From positions 1 to 64,000 of the forward strand of contig JAGPXD010000004.1 of NCBI GenBank assembly GCA_020746995.1: 64,000 nt of DNA, read 5' to 3'. This DNA comes from Plectosphaerella cucumerina (taxonomy: Eukaryota > Ascomycota > Sordariomycetes > Glomerellales > Plectosphaerellaceae). The notes beneath the pieces are model-generated. The model ran no database searches, had not been told where the DNA came from, and saw nothing but the letters and a program-made list of their open reading frames with translations. The translations under genes were made by a program, and so were the position numbers. Below are positions 22,448-34,104 of the stretch, piece by piece; position 1 is the stretch's first letter, and each line of letters starts with the position of its first letter.

Positions 22448-23037
22448 GACAAGAGCGTTATCAGCAGCGGTCTAGGCAGGTCTCTTCTGCCGCAACAATG
22501 GGCCCCCTATTTGAATGCACGGAACTCCGCAAGCAAAGCAGCACAAATCACTCATTAGCCAGGGTTTGCTGCACATGCAGACAATTTGCAGTATTTGTGT
22601 TGCTTACATGTACTGTCAAGGATGCAGCGGGTCAAAGCGGAACTCCGCCACCTTTGGGCAGCATTCTGCAGCTCCATAGTGGCACAAGACAGTTTTTTTT
22701 CTACATCATGCACCCTCCGATGCAGCAGAGTTTTAGGCGGGAATCTATTCCAGGACTACTCGTACAGAGTATGGGATCTGAATTCTCCAAAAACATGCTA
22801 ACAGGGGAGGGACTACTGGGTCGGGCCCGGCGACGAGCCAACCTCCATGTGCACGATTCCTGTATGTAGGACCTGGACGGGAGGTGTAAAAAATCATCAT
22901 GATCAAGTGGTATCTAGACTTATACCCGGCCAGCATCTCGGTGAATCCCCGGATGTCGGTGTCCATGTATCTCAGCCACACCCAGTCCCGGACGCTAGGC
23001 CTGGCGCCGTCGGAGTGGGTTGTGCACTTGACAACTG
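22448..23037. other. No gene recognised
   Basis: Spacer before the aminotransferase remnant. The N-terminal third of that enzyme should lie here but I cannot read it, so it was probably deleted or replaced. Confidence 0.45.
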
Positions 23038-24257
23038 ATGATCGTTTCCAACGGCGTGACCACCCTTGTGAACGCGCTGGCCTTTAGCATCGCCGACCAA
23101 GGCGCGGGCATCCTTCTCCAACATCTAGCTACGGCATGTTCTCTCATGACATTTGTACCCGAAACAGCCTGTGCCTCGTGCCCGTGCCATGCAACGACAT
23201 TTCTCAGGAGCGTTTCGAACCTGGGTCTGGGAAAGCACCACCCCCAGCACTGGTCCGGCGTCTCGAGTTGACCTTAAGAGCCGAGTTAGCCACGGGGCGT
23301 CGGACGGCGGCGGTGCTGCTGGTGAACCCGGAGAACCCCCTGGGTCGATGCTACGACGGTCGCGTCTTGACAGAGGTCTCAAGGTTCTGAGCAGAACGGC
23401 CTTCATCTCATTGTGGATAAGATCTACGGAGGGACAGGGTTTGTTCGCCATCAGGGCGCTCTCAGTCTCAATCTTGGAACCAACAGGGCGAATATCCACG
23501 TGCTCTGGGGCATGAGCAAGGCAAGTCACGGCTCAAGAGGCGGGTCAAAGTGACATGCTGACTGGACCAGGACTTTGGCTGCGGCGGCCTTCGCCTTGGC
23601 TTCCTTGCCACTTACAACCGTGAGCTTCACACTGTGATGCGCACTCTGAGGTTTGTCCCTCGTCTCTTTTCTCATGACATGCACACTCCCACCATGACAC
23701 CTAGCATGTTCGGCTGGGTCAGCGCCTGGAGCGCCGCCGCCGCCACGGCCGTACTGAGCGACCCCCGCGACCTCGAGAGGATCTACTTCCCCACCCTCGA
23801 GAAGCGTCTATCCAGTCGCAGATACGATGTGTTGCAACGGCTCACGCAGCCGGATATCCCTCACGTGGTGCCGGAGGCTTGTTTCTTCGTATTCATCGAC
23901 CTCTCGCGGTGGATGGATAAGATATCGGTACACGGTAGCGGCGGCGGCGGGGGAAACGCGGAGCTCGAGCTGCTTCCCTTGATGATGACCAGCCGCATCT
24001 TCCTGGAGTCGGGCCAGGCCTTCTTCACGCTCGAGAAGGGCTGGTTTCGCTTGAATTACGGGGGAAGCGAAGATGCAGTGCGCTTGGGATTTGAGAGGCT
24101 GGCAGAATGTCTGCAGCTTATCGCGTTTAAGGACGAGGTTGACGATGAGGAAGAGGAGGTTTACGAGAAGAGGGCATGTGATCACGAGCAGATGGCAGGG
24201 CGGGACTCAAGACTCATGCGTTGGCGCCGGCGACTTTGCTTTGAGTCTGAAGATTGA
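23038..24257 (+). pseudogene. PLP-dependent aminotransferase (ACC synthase-like)
   Basis: Consecutive pieces of a class I/II aminotransferase: MIVSNGVTTLVNALAFSIAD; then, after a 1-nt shift near 23126, YGMFSHDIC and VLLVNPENPLGRCYD (23310-23355); then, after a shift near 23391, HLIVDKIYGGTGF, which holds the PLP-binding Asp and Tyr, and NIHVLWGMSK, ending at the Schiff-base lysine. A 50-nt GC-AG intron (23521-23570) splices this to DFGCGGLRLGFLATYNRELH. The C-terminal domain is open to the stop at 24257 (WFRLNYGGSEDAVRLGFERL). The N-terminus is missing. It resembles fungal ACC synthase-like enzymes of secondary metabolism. The two frameshifts make it a pseudogene, unless sequencing errors explain them. 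Confidence 0.78.
23521..23570 (+). other. GC-AG intron
   Basis: AAG|GCAAGT at the 5' end, branch-like CTGAC, and CCAG|G at the 3' end. Removing the 50 nt joins the PLP lysine motif GMSK to DFGCGGLRLG in frame. GC donors are rare in fungal introns. Confidence 0.75.
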
Positions 24258-24444
24258 TTGCTTGTACGATGCATGAGACGGAATACTTGACTTTTGTGCT
24301 TGGTCTATTGTAGAAAGTGTGACTCATATGATGCGCGATCTGGATGTGTAGTAATAATCGTAGCAGCGAAGTATTCTGCATTGAAATCGCAGCTTTCTGC
24401 AATCATATACTTGGCTGTAACGCGAGCCTACCGGTCAGGACTAT

Positions 24445-24831
24445 ATGACATTGAAAGACTTGACGAGCCGCTTGAGTAGAGCCGACGTCGCAGCGTTACA
24501 AGGCAAGGCACCGGGCGCCGCAGACACAGATAGGCGGTCGTTACTGTCGCTTATGGAGACAGGCCAGGTTTTCCATTCGTACAGCCTCCATGAACGACAA
24601 AGTATTTGGAAGGCTATTTGTGCGCAAACGTCAGACTGTATGGTCCCATCCATGGCCACCTTTTTCGCAGACTGGGCGCTCTTAGAGGTAGCAGCAGCTT
24701 TTTTGAGGCAGCTTTTGCCCTCTGCTGGCGAAGTCAATCAACTTATCCGCGATAGCATGCGCAGAAGGGACCAGGCGGCGGACAGGTGCGTCGTCCAGCT
24801 CACCGAGAGTGAGTATACGTTCACGAGATGA
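24445..24831 (+). pseudogene. Conserved fungal protein, N-terminal fragment
   Basis: 128 codons open from an ATG at 24445. SLLSLMETGQVFHSYSLHER, SIWKAICAQTSDCMVPSMAT, FFADWALLEVAAAFLRQLL and VVQLTESEYTFTR follow the order I know from a family of fungal proteins of unknown function. Family members are much longer, continuing past ESEY into a conserved C-terminal half that I do not find downstream. I treat it as 3'-truncated. No motif points to a reaction. Confidence 0.5.
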
Positions 24832-25427
24832 TGGACGCACCATGGCGGTCGAGCTGGAGCATCGGAAGGTCTTTGCCGTCTTTGTTCATCGCTGTGGCTG
24901 GGTTGGCATGAGAGAAGAATATTGTCGTCGGAGAGGCGGTGGTGAGGGAGGGGAAACACCTGTGGCTCCCGAGACCGCCCCGCATAAGGCATGTCACGAG
25001 GTGCGCAAGTTCCGCTCCGTCACTGACTTCGCCCGCGCCGCCGCCGTCACTATAACACCCCTCTTGACCCCAAGACCCTGCGGCACCGACCGAGGCCGAA
25101 AAGAAGGCTGCCGCCGCCGAATGAACCGTCACGCCCGACGCCGACGTGGCCAAGCTCGGTCTTCAACGAAATCTGCCTCGTCCTCAAGGGGATCGCCCAA
25201 CCGGCCACATCATCGGCCAACCTCAGCTCTCTCTCCAAAGTCCGCCCCGAATCCCCTGTCCATCAGCTTATCGCTAGCACCGATCCGACATCGCCGTCCC
25301 CGCACTCAGGTGGGGCAAAATGCCCTCGGCGATGGGTTTTTTCAGTTAAAGACTCGAATTGTTTCTTCGGCCGCCCTCTAGCGCCCGCTTAGCTCCTGTC
25401 CTCCCCTCTTCCCTTCTGCCTCCGAGA
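24832..25427. other. GC-rich spacer, no gene recognised
   Basis: Open over long distances on both strands because of high GC. Pro/Arg/Ser-rich translations show no family features. The last part is probably the leader of the methyltransferase gene (CT-rich before 25428). Confidence 0.4.
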
Positions 25428-26147
25428 ATGGCTAACGACACCACCGCCAGCAGCCCATATCGAGGTGGAGGCCGACACGGATGCCGAGTCCTTCCTCGGC
25501 GATGATGTCTCAACAGCAAGCACGTCCTTGAGGTCTTCCATCTTGGACTATGAGTGGCGCCACGGCCGTCGATATCACCGCTTCAATGCGGGCCAGTACA
25601 ACTTTCCCAACGACGAGCAGGAGCAAGATCACCTCGACATGGTCCACCATGGCTTCTACCGCCTTTTCAACGACAGGGTGTTCGTAGCCTCAATCGGCCT
25701 GGACGGAAAGCGCGTCCTGGACATTGGAACAGGCACGGGAATCTGGGCTATCCAACTGGGCGATGAGTACCCTGTCGCCGAGCTTAGTATCGGCAACGAT
25801 CTCAGCCCTATCCAACCGACCTGGACCCCGCCTAACGTCAAATTTGTCGTCGACGATGTGGAGCAGGACTGGGTGGAGCCTCAGCCCTATGACTTCATCC
25901 ACATCCGGTACATGGCTGGCTGCATCCAGGACTGGCCCCGGCTCATGAAGCAGATCTTTGACAATCTGAAACCCGGGGGCTGGGTGGAATTTCAGGACTC
26001 TATCAACAAGATCTACTCTGAGGACGGTACGCTGAAGCCCGACAACCTGTTGGTTATCATGATGGACGGCCTCATGAAAGCCTGCGACAAATTTGGACGG
26101 ACCATGAACCCTGCGCCTTCCGCGAAGAAATTGGTTGAGGAGGCTGT
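25428..26147 (+). pseudogene. LaeA-like SAM methyltransferase, 3'-truncated
   Basis: The ATG at 25428 begins MANDTTASSP. A 1-nt shift near 25455 is needed to enter the main frame IEVEADTDAESFLGDD. The methyltransferase core is otherwise perfect: LDYEWRHGRRYHRFNAGQYN, KRVLDIGTGTGIWAIQLGDE (SAM-binding motif I), DLSPIQPTWTPPNVKFVVDD, YDFIHIRYMAGCIQDWPRLM and NLKPGGWVEFQD. The family continues ~70 residues past KKLVEEA, but here the sequence switches at about 26147 to the antisense of the JmjC-like gene. Family members include the velvet-complex regulator LaeA and many secondary-metabolite enzymes. It could still be transcribed. Confidence 0.82.
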
Positions 26148-27972
26148 CAGCAGTGTTTCGACAGGTACACTCATCAGCGGTGCAGTAATCACACTGTGTC
26201 TCGGTCGGTCGTAATAGCATGGGATCTGCAGGCCAGCCCCAGTCTTCTGGCCAGGACCTCGGCCTGGGCGCTTCCGTGAATCGATTCACCACCCAGATGT
26301 TGTTGTCCGTGGACGGTAGAGGCTGTAACTGCCGTAACAGCTCCGGTTCGGCGCATGTCTGCAGGCAAACGTCGGTGGATTCCCAGATAAACTCAACAGG
26401 CTGTGAGCCTCGCTGTAGCGAGCGCTGAAATGCTAGAGCAACCGAGGATATCCTCGATATATATCCGCTTGACAGCAGCTCGTGAAAGACTTTAACCTCC
26501 TCCGGGTTAAGATCAAGGTAGTCCTTTGGCGAGAGGTCGAACTTCTCCTTATTCAAGGGGATGAGGCAAAGAATCCCCTCATAAGATCCGCAGATATTGC
26601 GCCAACTTTCGCCATCCTTGTTGTGCATGAAATATGTTGAGCGTGAGCAACCGGCCTCTTCCAGTGCGATTCGTGTGAACTCCCTGTCAGCACGAACCCG
26701 CACCCTTGTCAAGGAGTTCTGGACCAGATCATAAAGTTGGATCTTACCCAAGCGCATGTTCAGTTTGCTTAGTCGGAGACTGTTTCCTGCCTGCGAGAGA
26801 GCTTGAAGACACTGAACGAATTGATCCCGGATGCTGCATCCTGAGGATCGGCGATGCTGCACGCCAAGATCCCTATGACCCTTGATGAGATCAAGCAGCT
26901 GCGAGACCGCCGCTTTGCCCCGTATCGCAGAGGCACATTTGAGAACCTTGGGGTTAGGAAGTGGCTCGTTGGTGAAGGTTGGGATGTTGCAACGTGGGTC
27001 GAGTTTACGAATCGTCTTGGCTATGTCCTCCAGCTCCAACAAGGCTTTCGCCCTGGCGCGGGTCTCACATGCAGTCGTCGGTCTGCTGTCTGAACTTGAC
27101 CGTTTGGGAGCACTGTCGGGCAGCCACACCCTGGCCACTGCTCTACGCTTCTGCCTTCGAAAAGCAGGCTCATCGGCATCCTCGTGGTACGTTGGGTCGT
27201 TTCTGGATGACGGGTTCCCCCCCGGTAAAGCTGGTACTCTTCTGAATGATGTATGCTTGAAGTGAAAGAGGCCGCATTTGTTGCAAACAGCAACTTCGGA
27301 CGGAAAGGTTGGCTCGCCAGGAAGTAGATAGTTAATTGCTAAGGCGAGGCAGTCGGAGTAGTTGACGACAGAGTGGTATTGCCGAGGTTTCATAACGATC
27401 AGGTCCCCTTGGCCGGCAACGATGATATTGTATCGGATGCCCTCCTGGTCGAGAATCTGCCCTTTCAAAACCTCCCAGTCGAAGGGTGGCACCCCCATCT
27501 TGACTTTGCCCTCGAATGACGGATCACCATTAAATCGGGCTGGGTGTTCACTCGGGCCTTCCACCATCTGGGCCAGCGAGAGAAAAAAATTGCCACGTTC
27601 AGCGGGAAGATTGAGGCCCGGAGCATGAGCCGTTGAGTCCGACGTGGCACCATGGGCTACTGGCGGCTCTGGAAGGGCTGGCGCATCGCGGGCTGGCGTG
27701 TCGCGGGCTGGCGAAGTCGCGGGACGAGAACCTCCGTCGGGATCTGTTGAAAGGTGGAGAAGCGCTTCGCGAAGCGCCTCGAACTCTGTGACGAGCTTGT
27801 TGAGGCCGTCCCGGAGATCCAGGTTGGGAACGGTTTGCCCACCCAGTGCCGGCGGGCAGCGGGACGAGCCACGAGGACCCCCTCCTGGGACGCGGTCCTG
27901 TCGTATCTGTCTGTCAAAGTCTCGCAACTGGGCCTCGAATTTGCTGAGGATGCCGGCGATAGTCTGATTCAT
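26148..27972 (-). pseudogene. JmjC-like protein, 3'-truncated
   Basis: Minus-strand frame from the ATG at 27972 (MNQTIAGILSKFEAQLRDFD). After a variable region, IVAGQGDLIVMKPRQYHSVV then NYSDCLALAINYLLPGE matches the C-terminal half of a fungal JmjC/cupin domain; its HxD half is not seen. Then come EVAVCNKCGLFHF, a long unassigned region, and a Cys pair cluster CDYCTADECTC (about 26150-26190) like that before SET domains. The frame stays open about 150 codons past 26148, but from there it is only the antisense of the methyltransferase. The gene therefore ends in a chimeric tail and has lost any C-terminal catalytic domain. JmjC proteins are 2-oxoglutarate-dependent demethylases; this one is unlikely to be active. 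Confidence 0.62.
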
Positions 27973-28442
27973 GGTGAAAAGGCGAATTGGGAACTGCTTG
28001 GAGAGCCCTGGACAGATCGTAGGTTTCGAACCACGCAGGTGCCACCCACTCCTTGTGCCACGATGGGACGTGGCTTTCAGCCCCAGCCACACATCATAGC
28101 ACGGAGACACAAGTCTGATCTCAGACTTATTACATCAGCTGGTTCCACACTGTCACCCGAGACTGGGGCTCTTTGTGACGGCTGTCGGCCAAACTAGGTT
28201 CCGGTCGTGTCTACTGACTAAGCGGCCAGCCCCGAGAAGGCCATAATTAAACACGTTCAACTCATCTCAACGTTACCCACGACTTTCTCCTCCTCTATAG
28301 GAATTCCAACGCAAACAACTCATCCCAGTCATTTGCACGTCCCAATGTAAGATATGATTTTATAGATTGCTTAAGTCCTCACTCTCGCTATTGTTTCTAC
28401 CCATCCTTGGTTCTATATTTCTAACTCAGTGGTAGTAAGACG

Positions 28443-28823
28443 ATGGGCGAAGAGAAATCGCCAAAGCGAGTTCTGATCAGCGTCGGGAGCAAAAGCTCGT
28501 ATCTATCGGAAGCATGGGATCAACCCGAAGAAATAATTAAGACCTCACTCCGCATTCTTTTGGATAAAGAGGCCCTTTCTCCGTCGCCAGCAGACGTTCT
28601 ATATGCTGCAAAGGAGAGATGGGGCCCTCGAACACACATCGTTTTCGATATTTTCAACCACGACTATGACCCAGCTGTGGCGCACATCGAGGGTCGAAAT
28701 GACCGTCCTGTCATTACTATCTTCTTCACTCGAGGCACAGATGTGGTAGTCTCAGATGCGGGGATGCCAGTTGCAAATGCTGTCAACAAGGGAGTTCGAG
28801 ACACCCACGACCCGAGGGACTGA
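28443..28823 (+). CDS. Hypothetical 126-residue protein
   Basis: Uninterrupted frame from the ATG at 28443 to a TGA at 28821, preceded by a CT/AT-rich leader (28280-28430) without other ATG-led frames. No signal peptide or membrane helix. The composition is protein-like (KERWGPRTHIVFDIFNHDYD, RPVITIFFTRGTDVVVSDAG), suggesting an alpha/beta fold. I do not recognise the family. It is divergent from the JmjC-like gene, with 470 bp between starts. Confidence 0.5.
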   Translation: MGEEKSPKRVLISVGSKSSYLSEAWDQPEEIIKTSLRILLDKEALSPSPADVLYAAKERWGPRTHIVFDIFNHDYDPAVAHIEGRNDRPVITIFFTRGTDVVVSDAGMPVANAVNKGVRDTHDPRD

Positions 28824-29769
28824 ATAGTCGACCACCATTTAGCACCGACCATGCTAATGGTAATGTACCGAAGTACCCAAACCCCAGGGTTACTGGTTGG
28901 TAAGAGGTATCGCAAAGGCCTAGTTTCAAGGCCGTTCATATTTCTTCTATGTCTAGTCAATGTCCATCACTTTGTTCTGTCATTAATATTGTGAACCTCC
29001 AGTCACACGCGTCGTTATTCGAGCGACATCTCAAGGCCTGATGCAGTGCCGTCGTCTCGTCGAGTTGGCGCTGGCAGGCTCACAGCCAAAACATCTCTCG
29101 GGGTTGCCGGCCAAGAGGACTCGAAGTAGGTAACCCGTCGAGATCCGCATGGATGCTCCTTGCGTTGTAGCCGAAGGCTCGTCGTGATGAGGACACCAAC
29201 ATGCGTCAAACGCCCCGTGAATCACAGCCCCTGTAGAGGATTCGATTCCGCCGGGATGTGACCGTGAGGGGCCGTGAATGAACCAGCGACACCCCCTTCT
29301 TCAAGGTCAGGGGTGCACAAAGGCGGGAATGGAGAAGCCTAGAACGCGAGGATGGGAAAATCGCGCCGCATCGGGCTTAAACTGACGCGTAGGCCGGCTG
29401 ATCCAGCCAGGCGTGTCGCCGGCTGCGTCTCAACAGTCGAGCGCCACTTGATGAAGCAGGGTATTGGAACGTGCGGCGTGACCGGGGTTCTGAGCGAAAG
29501 TCGAAAAAGGGCTTGTGTATGGTTGTGCTGGGAGGAAGGCATGGCCGTGCTCCGAAGACCTGCAGCCTCGAATAGAGACCAGGTCGGGAGCCGCGGGAGC
29601 CGTGGAACTCCTGAGGGACGCATAGGCTGAGCCTTGGGTTGGTATGAAGGATCTGCTGGCTGTGCAACTTTTTGCTGGCGTTCTCCACCAACGCCCACGA
29701 CTCTGAAGTCGGCCCTGGCCGCCGAAGAACCGGTTGGTAAGGAGAGTCAAGGCAGGACCAGCCAATGAA
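28824..29769. other. No gene recognised
   Basis: Long open frames occur on both strands at 29340-29800, but their Arg/Pro/Ser-rich translations look like GC-rich noise. A GGATTCGATTCC at 29236 was considered as a tRNA T-arm and rejected. Confidence 0.45.
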
Positions 29770-30600
29770 AGGGGGCGGGTGGGCGATAGGATGTCCTGCC
29801 TTCATCGCCGGTGTCGAAGTTGGTGAAGCTGCTATATTAGGCGCTTGCTGCGGATTGCGAGGCCAGCTCGAGACGCGAATCGTCCAGCTATACCAGAAGC
29901 TCCTCCTGTACCAGATGAGGACCGTCTGCCTCTACCACCGCAGCCGCGTCGCCGTCTTCTTCAGGGACGTGGTCGTGCTGGACGACTGGGGCGGCCAGCT
30001 CGATGACATCAAATAAGTCGAGGCCGCCGTCCGGAGCGACTCGGACTAGTGCGGCTCGCTGCAGGCTCGCTCTTACCTTAAGGCTATCGCCTCCGCCGCG
30101 GAGCGGCAGTTTTCCGAGCTATAAGGCGTTACCTCCGCTATACAATACCAGACTAGGCGACAAGAGCAGATGCAGTAAGATGAGAAGGACAAGGAGTGCC
30201 TGCACGACCTATACGACACAGATCTTATCCACGATAAGACGTACATCCAGGATACTAAGGGCGGCCTTCTCCGAGGCTTGTACGCCTGGGTCCTGGATAA
30301 TCCCGACTTTAAGTAGTAGCGGATAGATCCCCGCGGGCTGTTCTGGATTAGGGGCGACACCGGTAAGGGCAAGACGATGCTTCTCTGTGGTATTATTAAC
30401 GAGCTGGAGAAGGACTCTGCCGATTAGCTAGCCTACTTCTTCTGCTAGGTAACAGAGCAGAAACTGAATACCGCCACGGCCGTGGTGCGTGGTCTGATCT
30501 ATACCCTCGTCCGCTAGCACCCGCCGCTCATCTCGCACGTCCGGAAGGAGTACGACGGCGGCGGGAAGCAGCGGTTTGAGGGACTGAACCACTGGCGCTC
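29770..30600 (+). pseudogene. NACHT receptor (NLR/STAND, NWD type), RIP-inactivated
   Basis: One frame carries the NWD NACHT-NTPase N-terminal domain (IVQLYQKLLLYQMRTVCLYH, FFRDVVVLDDWGGQL, then KECLHDLYDTDLIHDKTYIQ) and the NACHT start: DTKGGLLRGLYAWVLDNPDF, LFWIRGDTGKGKTMLLCGII (Walker A GDTGKGKT intact), LAYFFC and VVRGLIYTLVR. About nine in-frame stops, mostly TAG and some TAA, sit at positions where CAG, CAA or TGG are usual. The gene ends near 30600 before Walker B and the repeat domain. In fungi such STAND proteins sense non-self and trigger programmed cell death or incompatibility. Dead by RIP and truncation. Confidence 0.88.
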
Positions 30601-30766
30601 TGAGTGGATGCGTGCTGTTGCCGCAGGGCGCAAAGGGACTTGTTGTCGGTCGGCTAGGGGACGAGGCGCCTATCAAGTTCACCTTGCAGTAGAAAGGAAG
30701 GGAAGGGAAAAGGATCTGTTGCTACAATGGGAGAGGACTCGAGAGTCACCGTTCTATAAGAGAAGG

Positions 30767-31832
30767 TCAGGCCTTGTGCCCCATCTGCCAAGGCTTCAGG
30801 GCCTCGGTGCTATTATACACCGTGAGATCGATGAAATCCGGCAGCCGAGTTGAGTTCCTTCCGAACCGTCCGGCCGTGTTGTTAAGGAACATGCCTGAAA
30901 TGATCCCCGTCTCGCCCGCCTCTTGTGGGAACTTGGTATCAAAGAGGACAACTATTTCCTCCGGGGTAAGAGCGTTTTCTCCCTTGGCCAATACCTCGGT
31001 TTGGAAGAAGGAGATATAGCTCTTTGTGTGCTCGATATCCACCCGAGCGTCGAAGTCGAGAGATCCAGCGTGTCCGGGAACGATGGTAGTCGGCTGTAGC
31101 GTGGCGATGAAGCTGAGTGTCTGTAGCCAGGCATCCGAAAGCGCTGTGGTGACCGTATCGGCCATCCAGGGGTGCATTGAGCGATGGTAGACCGAGTCGC
31201 CAGCAATGAGGGTCTTCATGGAAGGGATCCAAAACATAGTCCCGTCAACGGTGTCGAACACTAGGTTGCTGAGCAGCTGAATCGGCTCGGCGTCATGACC
31301 GCTGAGGGTAAAGAATGTCTCGTTGTACGCGACGGGCTGTGCGGGGACCTCGGAAATGTTTTCGGGCCCGAGATTGACTCTCTGTCGTTCGGTCTACATC
31401 ATGACTGTTAGTCTTGTCATGTTGTAGCAGCAGATCGGAGCGTATTACCTGAGGTCCAACTTCAAATGCGATCAGATCCACGTTCTTCTGCGTAGCGTAG
31501 AAGACTGCCTCGGGGAATCCAGCCAGGATTGCAGAGGCGCCAAGGTAATGATCCACATGATGATGAGTCGCAAAAGCAGCCACGAGGGGCTTGTCGGTAG
31601 TGTTTTTGATCCAACCAGCCAGTTCATTGGCAGCCGGGAGCGTGAGAGGCATGTCGATCAGGACAGCGGACTGTGAACCGATGATGAGGGACGAGACCGT
31701 CCTGAACCCCCCGATGCCGACGTTGACGAAGCTCTCGACACGCAAAGGCTCGTTTCTGGTGCACAGGGCCATGCCTTGGGCGTATACAAGGAACCCGAGG
31801 GCCATGTTCTGAATGAGAGACTTGAACATCAT
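30767..31832 (-). CDS. Secreted metallo-beta-lactamase-fold hydrolase
   Basis: Two exons, 31832-31449 and 31393-30767, with a 55-nt intron (GTAATA...CTAAC...GTAG, 31394-31448, phase 0) give 336 residues. A signal peptide (MMFKSLIQNMALGFLVYAQG) is followed by the MBL fold: zinc motif THHHVDHYLGAS (H90, H92, D94, H95), then after the intron TLIAGDSVYHRSMHPWMAD (bridging Asp) and IVPGHAGS (last zinc His). All metal ligands look present and the length fits fungal MBL-fold proteins, so it should be an active extracellular or secretory-pathway hydrolase; the substrate is unknown. The ATG pair at 31832/31829 was chosen for the signal peptide. Confidence 0.88.
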
Positions 31833-31910
31833 TGTGATGAAGCGAATGTGTAGTGGACTGAGAAAGAATGGTACCCAATGAATGTAGGTGAATGTGTTAT
31901 ACGACTGCAA

Positions 31911-34104
31911 AAGGTGCAGAGAAGATGACTATGCAGGTTTATACAGAGACGACGAGCGCAACTATCATGGTGCTTCTTACTGGGTTGCGCATCATCTTGT
32001 TACCAGGCAGCAATACCCCAAAGTCAAGCTCCTACGACAATGATACGTCAGCTAAATTGAGTTGCTTACACGATCCATGATCTAGGCCTCAAGTCGCATC
32101 GAATGTCTGTAGGAGTTTGAAGATCAAGGGTATTATTGCCCTTTGGTGACTAGCTCGTCGGTCGACAGGCCTGTTCTCGCCGCGTCGGCACTTGTCAGTC
32201 ACATCTTGAACAGCTTTGTATGTGGTAATCTAAAATCGGCATTCATGTGGGATGCGGCAAGACCCTTAGACAAGCTTCGGCTACTCATATTTGTAATGCT
32301 CCTTTATTACCGAGGAATCTGCGATCAAGGATATAGATGTTCTCAAATCGGTGCTGGGGAGTCATGGGGGAAAAGCCGGGTTTTGAAACTCGTCCACGCG
32401 GGATATATGCCCACAACAGGAAAGGTTGTTTTTTTCAGTGCCGGCGCAGCATTCTGTCCCAGGTGACACTTTGTGGCTCATGCTCACAGCTATATCTCCC
32501 TGAGGCTAAGCTCCCATGAACTGCTTGAACTGGCCAAACTGGTTTTGGATATACCATTGAGCTCGGAGGCGTGTAAGAAGATGCGTCAAGTTCGCCCCCG
32601 ATCGAGTTCCCTGTACAGGTCGTCGGTACCACATCGCCGGCTGCAAGACCCCCCGCATTTACTAATGGGGCCTCTAGATGCGGGGTCCAGGGCGACCAAC
32701 GGCAGCACTCGTGGCGCTCGTCATCCAGGGAGTCAGGATGGCGAATGCGTCCGGGGAATTGTCGACTTTCGCAGAAGTGACTGACACAGCCCTGGATCGA
32801 GCTGAGGTGATACCCCTGGGCTATGTCATTGGAGGGGCAGGCAGGGCAGACCAGGTGCCTCATCTCTCCGCCTCAGTCGGGTAAACCCTGCCGGAGCCAC
32901 AATGCAACATCACGACGCCCAACACTGCCTCGTGCCTCTTCTAGCGGCCTAGTGGTGAATGAAGCTGGTGCTTAAAGGCGCCATCCTGCTACTTTCGCGG
33001 TCATTCAAACTTGAAGTCTCCCACGCCAATGCATCCTGTAGTACAGTCGCCGCCGATGCCTGAGACGAGCCCCGATGACGCCGAGGCCGGCCGGCCGCTG
33101 GTGCCTGAATCCCAGCCAAACACGAAGAAAAAATACTCGACGACGATGCTCGATCACTTCTACCTGATTCTTCTGATGCTCAGCGGTACCCGACTCATCT
33201 CGGCCGTTGTGGTCGCAGGAATGTGCGCGGGCATCGTGTCCAGGGTTCCGACAGGCCCTCTGATGGGCATGGCCGTGTTTGGCATCTTCCACGTGGGTGC
33301 ACTTTTTCCGCCGCCGGGTGACTGACGCTGTGCCTGACGACGCCTCTTTTCGGAAGGAAACAGCGAGTACGAAACTTTCACATCCCCATCAATCAGGACG
33401 GCGCCCAAGACGGCCGGCGGGCAGAGCAGGCGGCCCATCGCTTCCGTCCGCCGGTGTTACGTCTCGGCGCCGGACCCGTAGATCGGTGCTCCGATTCGCT
33501 CCAAGGAGAACAGGACCTCAGCGTGCATAAACGTGGACGAGAGGGTCGTACGAAATGGACGAGTGTCGTACGCGTCGTACGAGCAAGACTAGGGGGGGGT
33601 CGTGGTGCCGTAGCTTCCGCTCGAGCCTGCCGGCGACGTCGGACGACGTCGACGATTGACCTGAGCGAATACGAAGAGTTGGGCACCAAGCTCAAAGCGG
33701 ACACGCTAATCTGGGAGGGCTGGACACGAGAAGACGTTGAGAACACTTGGCTGTTGGAAAGGTGTCGGGTGGATTGACTTGCCGGACGGGGCACAGAGTC
33801 TAAAATGGCGTCCTGACAGTGTTCGATGGAATGGCGCAAGCACTGAAGTTGGCCCTAAGCCCTTGATGCGAAACCAACGACGCTTAGGTCAGTGAGGGTG
33901 GTGACAGCTCGTAGGCAACTCAGAACGGGCAAGCGACAAAGGCCAAATGACGCGACAAAACCGAACGCTCGCAGAGAACGACGAGTATCTTGGTTAGAGG
34001 GGGCTTCAACGCGTCCCTCGGGTGTTTCGTTACAGTTAGTATTCCTGGTGGACGAACTCCCGTGCAATGGACTTTTTTTTTCTGTTCCCTAACAAGAGCT
34101 CCAT
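31911..34104. other. No firm gene
   Basis: 31.9-33.0 kb shows only short frames. At 33029-33325 (+) a frame with one or two hydrophobic helices (MLDHFYLILLMLSGTRLISA, GPLMGMAVFGIFHVGAL) could be an exon of a membrane protein. At 33655-33776 (+) LSEYEELGTKLKADTLIWEG followed by a stop could be a terminal exon. Neither connects to a full gene. Confidence 0.35.

Noticed and set aside
24809..25381. 190-codon plus frame before the methyltransferase
   Set aside because: Arg/Ser/Pro-rich; overlaps equally open minus frames in GC-rich DNA; no family features.
25690..26147. C-terminal 150 codons of the long minus-strand frame
   Set aside because: They are the exact antisense of a well-conserved methyltransferase and have no protein features of their own.
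29220..29265. GGATTCGATTCC looked like a tRNA T-arm
   Set aside because: The flanking bases do not pair into a 5-bp T stem, and no acceptor or anticodon stem is present on either strand.
29339..29805. Overlapping frames of 110-140 codons on the minus strand
   Set aside because: Arg/Pro/Ser-rich, mutually overlapping in all frames, with no motif or splice structure.
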